Part shown: positions 53,353 to 57,339 of the stretch, piece by piece
Layout: each line of letters begins with the position of its first letter
Numbering within the stretch: the first letter of the stretch is position 1
The notes under the pieces: generated by a model
The model's input: only the letters and a program-made list of their open reading frames with translations
Database searches by the model: none
What the model was told of the DNA's origin: nothing
From: Burkholderia ambifaria
GTDB taxonomy: Bacteria > Pseudomonadota > Gammaproteobacteria > Burkholderiales > Burkholderiaceae
Direction: 5' to 3'
Length of the DNA: 57,339 nucleotides
NCBI RefSeq assembly: GCF_001443045.1
Contig: NZ_LKPJ01000038.1
Span: 7,070 to 64,408, forward strand
Made by a program: the position numbers and the translations under genes

Positions 53353-54351
53353 TCAAGTAGCGACTCGACCTATCCTTGTCACCCGGTTGCGGAGCACACC
53401 GATTTTCTCGACTTCCACTTCGACGATGTCGCCGTCTGTCAACCAGCGGTCGAGCTCCAGACCACAGCCGTTACCCACTGTCCCTGAGCCGAGGAACTCG
53501 CCGGGGTGGAGCGTTTCGTCGCGTGACACGTGCTCGATGATCCGTCCAAAATGGTGTCGCATGCCCACGGTCGAACTGCTGGTCCAAACTTCGCCGTTGA
53601 CCCTGATGGTCACGGCAAGGTCATAGGGATCGGGGATCTCGTCGGGCGTCACGATCCACGGGCCGATCGCGTTGCCCGTGTCGAAATCCTTGCCCTTGGC
53701 TGGCCCGAATGGCGCTTCCATTTCCAGCTCCTGCTGGTCACGGGCAGAAAAGTCGTTGAAGATCGTGAAGCCAAAAATGTGATCATTTGCGTCGCCTGAG
53801 CGAATATCCCGTCCTGCCTTGCCAATAAAAATGCCGATTTCGGCCTCGAAGTCGATCAAGTTCGAGTGCGCGGGCCACCTGACATCGTGTTCCGTGCCGA
53901 CCACGTTGAAACGGTTGGCCTTGTAATAGACGGGTTGCTGAAAGTAGACAGGCGGTAACGGCAGGTCCGCGGGCGGAGGGACCAGGGCAGGATTCGTCCC
54001 GGTTCGCTTTGCTCGAATTCTGCCAATCGCAGCGCCAGCCTGCTTCATATGCAGATCGAACGTGGAGAAGTCGCGGATCTGTTCCGGCACCGGGACCGGT
54101 GCGAGTAGCGTGACATCCGCAAGTCGGGACAGGAACATCCGATCGTCATCAAACCGCTGAGCCAGTTCACGAGCCTGATCGATCGCGCGGACTCCTTGAC
54201 GAATCATTGACAACATATCCCTGAACATCGGCGCAGCCTGCCCGTAGAGCTCAGAATATGCGTCCTGCAGCGCAAGGACCGTCTGTTTCTCCGTGTCAAC
54301 GACGCCCACCGCGGCCGCGCCGATGCGATTTACGAAGGTGCACAACTTCAT
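53353..54351 (-). CDS. Fumarylacetoacetate hydrolase (FAH)-family enzyme
   Basis: A 332-residue FAH-family protein, acting as hydrolase or decarboxylase on beta-diketo acids. The metal-binding acid cluster is seen as D-F-E-A-E-I-G-I-F-I-G and N-D-F-S-A-R-D. F-G-P-A-K-G-K-D-F-D-T-G-N-A-I-G-P-W and G-E-F-L-G-S-G-T-V-G are further hallmarks. Its ATG overlaps the cyclase stop (ATGA at 54348-54351), so it is coupled. Such enzymes end ring-cleavage pathways by C-C hydrolysis. Confidence 0.88.
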   Translation of the reverse strand: MKLCTFVNRIGAAAVGVVDTEKQTVLALQDAYSELYGQAAPMFRDMLSMIRQGVRAIDQARELAQRFDDDRMFLSRLADVTLLAPVPVPEQIRDFSTFDLHMKQAGAAIGRIRAKRTGTNPALVPPPADLPLPPVYFQQPVYYKANRFNVVGTEHDVRWPAHSNLIDFEAEIGIFIGKAGRDIRSGDANDHIFGFTIFNDFSARDQQELEMEAPFGPAKGKDFDTGNAIGPWIVTPDEIPDPYDLAVTIRVNGEVWTSSSTVGMRHHFGRIIEHVSRDETLHPGEFLGSGTVGNGCGLELDRWLTDGDIVEVEVEKIGVLRNRVTRIGRVAT

Positions 54352-55145
54352 GCGTTGATCTCGCTGTCGATGATGGCGACGGCGCGGGTGAACCCGGCCG
54401 ATGCGCCCTTGATCTTGTACGGGAAGCAGCAGACGACGAATCCGCTGGAGGGAAGAAGGTCGAGATTCGCGAGCTTTTCGAGTTGCCCGTAACCGATGTC
54501 GCGTCCGGCCTTGTGTCCCTCCCAGATGACGGACGCGTCACCATCGCGAAGAAAGGCTGCGCGTGTGAACGAGAACGGTGCGTCCCAACTCCAAGCGTCC
54601 GTCCCGACCACCCGCACGCCGCGCTCGAGTAAATACAGCGTAGCTTCGCGACCCATTCCGCAACTGCTGTCCAAATAGGCCTCGGTGCCGTACCGTGCTC
54701 CTGCGGACGTGTTAACCAGCACGATGTCACGTGGGGCGAGCACATGGCCGATGCGTTGAAGCTCCGTCTCAACTTCGGCAGCGGTTACCACGTGTCCGTC
54801 GGGCAACGTGCGGAAATCGAGTTTTACCCCCGGCGCGAAGCACCAGTCGAGCGGCACCTCGTCAATTCCGATGGCGCGCTCACCCCGGTTCATGGTCGAC
54901 GCGTAGTGCCACGGCGCGTCCATGTGGGTGCCGCAATGAGTATGGATGGTGAGGTCTTCCACGGCCCAGCCTTCCCCATCAGGCAGCTGATCCGGGCGAA
55001 GACCGGGAAAAAGCGCGGCTAGCTGCGCGGCACCGCGCTGGTGATCGGTGTATTCGATGCGCGGACGCAAGCCCGGCGGGTCAGCGGGTACGTCGTTTTC
55101 AAGCGCGACGGACAGGTCAATAAAACGCAAATGCTCGGTTCGCAT
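54348..55145 (-). CDS. Cyclase-family protein (kynurenine formamidase-like metal hydrolase)
   Basis: A 265-residue member of the cyclase family (PF04199), which includes KynB-type formamidases and isatin hydrolases. The metal site is H70-x3-H74-x-D76-x3-H80, read H-C-G-T-H-M-D-A-P-W-H. Many members open cyclic amides or N-formyl groups. The ATG at 55145 follows AGGAGG by 5 nt. It is the first gene of cyclase-FAH-channel-amidohydrolase-(MFS), all minus strand, divergent from the GntR gene. Together these suggest hydrolytic breakdown of an N-containing ring (inference). Confidence 0.85.
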   Translation of the reverse strand: MRTEHLRFIDLSVALENDVPADPPGLRPRIEYTDHQRGAAQLAALFPGLRPDQLPDGEGWAVEDLTIHTHCGTHMDAPWHYASTMNRGERAIGIDEVPLDWCFAPGVKLDFRTLPDGHVVTAAEVETELQRIGHVLAPRDIVLVNTSAGARYGTEAYLDSSCGMGREATLYLLERGVRVVGTDAWSWDAPFSFTRAAFLRDGDASVIWEGHKAGRDIGYGQLEKLANLDLLPSSGFVVCCFPYKIKGASAGFTRAVAIIDSEINA

Positions 55146-55191
55146 GGCTACCTCCTGAGTGCGCATCGTGCTCCCACACGGGGCATAGTAA

Positions 55192-55210
55192 AATCGGTAA
55201 ATACCCGATT
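55192..55210. promoter_or_regulatory. Palindrome in the cyclase/GntR divergent promoter
   Basis: AATCGG (55192-55197) and CCGATT (55205-55210) form an inverted repeat centred at 55201, followed by a TTATCGATAA palindrome at 55209-55218. It is differently worded from the other two operator classes and is the likely site of the GntR protein at 55257. Confidence 0.5.
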
Positions 55211-55256
55211 ATCGATAAAAATGGTTTTATTGACAAAAAATCAGGCAAGGGCGAGC

Positions 55257-55952
55257 ATGCGGGTATCGCGGACCACGATGCGCCAGATGAGCACCGAGAC
55301 CAAAGAAACCCTTACCGAAGCAGTCCAGGAACGACTAATCGAAGACATCGTCTCAGGGATACTTGAGCCGGGTCAGAACCTGCGTATCGAGGTTCTGAAG
55401 GACCAATACGATGTGGGAGCGTCTCCGCTGCGTGAGGCGCTGTCGCGGCTGACGTCGCTCGGTTTCGTGACCAACGAGACACGACGCGGTTTCCGCGTCG
55501 CGCCGATGTCGGAAGAGGATTTGGCGGATCTGACTCGACTGAGGCAAATGGTCGAAGCCGAGGCGCTTCGGGAGTCAATCACCACGCACGATCCAATATG
55601 GGAGATGGAGTTGGCCGGCAGCTTTGCGAAGCTCTCTCTTGCTTCGACGAGGCAATACGGCGACCCGGCCGTAGCGAGACGGATGATTGAGGCGGCCCAT
55701 CGGCAGTTTCATCGCGCACTCGTGGGAGCATGTCGTTCGCCCAGGATTCTGGCACTGCAGGAACTGCTTTACGATCAGGCAAGCAGGTATCGACATTCGA
55801 TCGTCGACGCCGCTCAAACACTGGATGGCTTTGTCGAGAGTCATAACACGCTGATGAATGCAGCACTAGGCCAGGACCTTGACGTTGCGCTTCGGGCGCT
55901 GCACGACCATATCGCTATTACCCCGCAGGTGGTATACGGCCGTGCTGGGTGA
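55257..55952 (+). CDS. GntR-family regulator, FCD subfamily (third of three)
   Basis: A 231-residue regulator. The winged HTH is E-A-V-Q-E-R-L-I-E-D-I-V-S-G-I-L-E-P-G, then Y-D-V-G-A-S-P-L-R-E-A-L-S-R-L. The FCD domain has L-T-R-L-R-Q-M-V-E-A-E-A-L-R-E and an S-H-N-T-L-M-N-A-A-L segment. Several in-frame starts exist; ATG 55257 is preceded by AGGGCGAG and gives a normal-length N-terminus. It is divergent from the cyclase operon and probably represses it. Confidence 0.85.
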   Translation: MRVSRTTMRQMSTETKETLTEAVQERLIEDIVSGILEPGQNLRIEVLKDQYDVGASPLREALSRLTSLGFVTNETRRGFRVAPMSEEDLADLTRLRQMVEAEALRESITTHDPIWEMELAGSFAKLSLASTRQYGDPAVARRMIEAAHRQFHRALVGACRSPRILALQELLYDQASRYRHSIVDAAQTLDGFVESHNTLMNAALGQDLDVALRALHDHIAITPQVVYGRAG

Positions 55953-56402
55953 CCCGCCCCCCTGGATGCCGCGGCACAAGTAACAAACGGACGCCGGCAA
56001 AGATCAACCTGAAGCAGGAAAGTTGTTGCCGACTATGTTGTCGCGTGAATCGGCAGCGACTGTTCGAGGAACTGATAGCTATGTTGATGACGGCAATCGG
56101 TGAGCCGGCGACGGCTTGTGACTCGCAATGGTCAGCCGATCTACTTACATCGCCTCCTGAGGAACTGAGGTAGCCGGGAACCCCCGAATGGAAATGGTCG
56201 CGCCCAAGCACGTCAAGCTTGCCCGGTTGCGCTGAGGTTGAGCGGTCGTCCTGTTTTTCCTTAAGGATCAGCGATTTCCCTTTAGGCTTAATGTCAGAAA
56301 TGCCGATACCTTTGGAGGGAAGTGGTACTGCATGATCATCATGACCCGATAAGAATTTTATCGATCCAGCATCGAATTCCGACTCAACTGGTAAACACGA
56401 AA
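55953..56402. other. Intergenic region, no gene supported
   Basis: About 450 bp between the GntR and recombinase genes. The long minus-strand frame across it (to 56679) is an antisense shadow of the recombinase region and has no family features. Composition is mixed; nothing else was recognised. Confidence 0.4.
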
Positions 56403-57339
56403 ATGCGTGAGACCGCTTCCATCGCCTTCCCCGACGACGCCGAACTGGCCGCGCTGCGCGCTTGGTACGACGGGCTCGATGCTCGAGCGGCCGCCACGCG
56501 TTATCTAGGCGATCGCAAGGCGCCGGGGGCATCTGTACGCGGGGAGCCGCCGTCGGGACGACCTGGCAGGGGTATTCGGCGAGCGATCCGTCGGGGCGGC
56601 CGACACCGTTGCCCGCGCGATTGAGACGTTGCGCAACCTGCCGCCGCTCGAGCCGCACATTGCCGACGACATCGATCAATGGTTGCTGCCTCGCGTGGTG
56701 ACCGCCTGCAAATGCACGGGATCAGGACGCTGGCCGATCTGACTGTGCAGATCCGCGCCGGCGCCGATGGTCGGCATCGGTCGCGGGACTCGGTGCCGTC
56801 GGCGCGCAGCGCGTCGAAGCCTTCTTTGCTGCCCATCCCCCGCTGACGGAACACGCTCGCGCGCTAGTGGCGTCGACGCCACGCGGGCCGATCGTGCCGT
56901 GGGAGCAACTGCGCGTTCCACACGACGTAGACGGTTCGCGTGACCAGTTTCGTGTGCCACAGCACGTCTGCCTGTTGAAAGCATCGAACGACTATGAATC
57001 CATGCAATCCTGGCTGTCGCTGCACGAATCGGCCGCCACGCAACGCGCCTACCGAAAGGAGGCGGAACGCCTGATCCTGTGAGCGATCGTTAAGCGCGGA
57101 GTGGCACTGTCATCGCTCACGACCGACGACGCCATCGCACACCGGGGCGCTGCCGCCCCGCTCGACTGCCTATGCATTGACGGTGTTCTCGGCGCTATTC
57201 CGCTGGCTGGTCGAGCAGCGCTATATCCTTGCAAACCCATTCGCGGAAGTCAGAGTGCGCGGTGCAGTCAAATCCGGCCTCGACGTCACCCGTGGCTTTA
57301 CGGAAGGCGAGTGGCTGTTGATCCGGGCCATTGCGGATG
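56403..57339 (+). pseudogene. Tyrosine recombinase/integrase with N-terminal DUF3701-like domain, heavily frameshifted, runs off the window
   Basis: The N-terminal domain starts at ATG 56403 (D-D-A-E-L-A-A-L-R-A-W-Y-D-G-L, then A-T-R-Y-L-G-D). The text then moves between frames: R-D-D-L-A-G-V-F-G-E-R-S-V-G, L-Q-M-H-G-I-R-T-L-A-D-L-T, and L-G-A-V-G-A-Q-R-V-E-A-F-F-A-A-H. The core-binding part L-H-E-S-A-A-T-Q-R-A-Y-R-K-E-A-E-R-L hits a TGA at 57080 where the family has Trp. Further on, part of the text is missing before F-R-W-L-V-E-Q-R-Y-I-L. The catalytic domain lies beyond the window. It is dead, and a sign of an old mobile element. Confidence 0.75.

Noticed and set aside
55918..56679. A 253-codon minus-strand frame across the spacer and recombinase start
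   Set aside because: The part opposite the recombinase is a shadow, and the remainder has no start signal or motifs.
1..57339. CRISPR arrays, tRNA or rRNA genes
   Set aside because: No regularly spaced direct repeats and no cloverleaf or rRNA-like stretches were recognised on either strand by reading.

Overview
The window looks like an accessory region of a Burkholderia-type betaproteobacterium. The grounds are GC-rich coding sequence with strong C/G third positions in the housekeeping-like genes, a trifunctional PutA with an N-terminal ribbon-helix-helix domain, a short signal-peptide porin of the burkholderial type, and IS66, IS5, IS3 and ISL3 remnants at both ends. This is judged by eye; no database search was run. 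No rRNA, tRNA or CRISPR array was seen.

Layout. 1-3.5 kb is decayed DNA: the tail of a TetR gene, IS3, IS66 and IS5 transposase pieces, a broken LysR gene and half of a rarD-like gene. 3.6-18.3 kb holds an orphan branched-chain amino-acid-type binding protein, an MFS transporter, an Ldh/pyrroline-2-carboxylate reductase-type enzyme, the formaldehyde genes fghA (frameshifted) and adhC, a proX-proW-proV betaine/proline uptake system, a TMADH-family demethylase resembling N-methylproline (StcD) or dimethylglycine demethylases with its divergent TetR, a VOC protein and a GlxA-type regulator. 18.6-28.8 kb carries putA, etfB-etfA, a porin, an orphan amino-acid-binding protein and ETF-quinone oxidoreductase. 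28.9-42.8 kb carries three DAO-type flavoenzymes, an APC permease, a GMC oxidoreductase, an aldehyde dehydrogenase, a VOC protein, a tautomerase, a second P5C dehydrogenase and two FCD-type GntR regulators. 43-50 kb is again mobile-element debris around a frameshifted lipoprotein gene and a LuxR-type regulator. 50-56 kb is a separate catabolic operon (cyclase, FAH hydrolase, outer-membrane channel, amidohydrolase, broken MFS gene) with its own GntR, followed by a ruined tyrosine recombinase gene that runs off the end.

How it may work together (inference). The middle of the window reads as a regulon for N-methylated or otherwise modified proline or betaine compounds: ABC uptake, flavin-dependent demethylation or oxidation with ETF/ETF-QO as electron sink, glutathione-dependent removal of formaldehyde, and entry through proline and P5C to glutamate.

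The main regulatory signal is a palindrome, ATCGTATACGAT, found exact or degenerate in front of proX, putA, the porin gene, the GMC gene, a GntR gene and the second P5C dehydrogenase. A different pair of back-to-back 12-bp palindromes (ATTGGATCCAAT type) sits at two loci around the other GntR gene. The window also holds a clean 10-bp tandem duplication that breaks fghA, and a demethylase that keeps only three of the four cysteines of the TMADH iron-sulfur motif.
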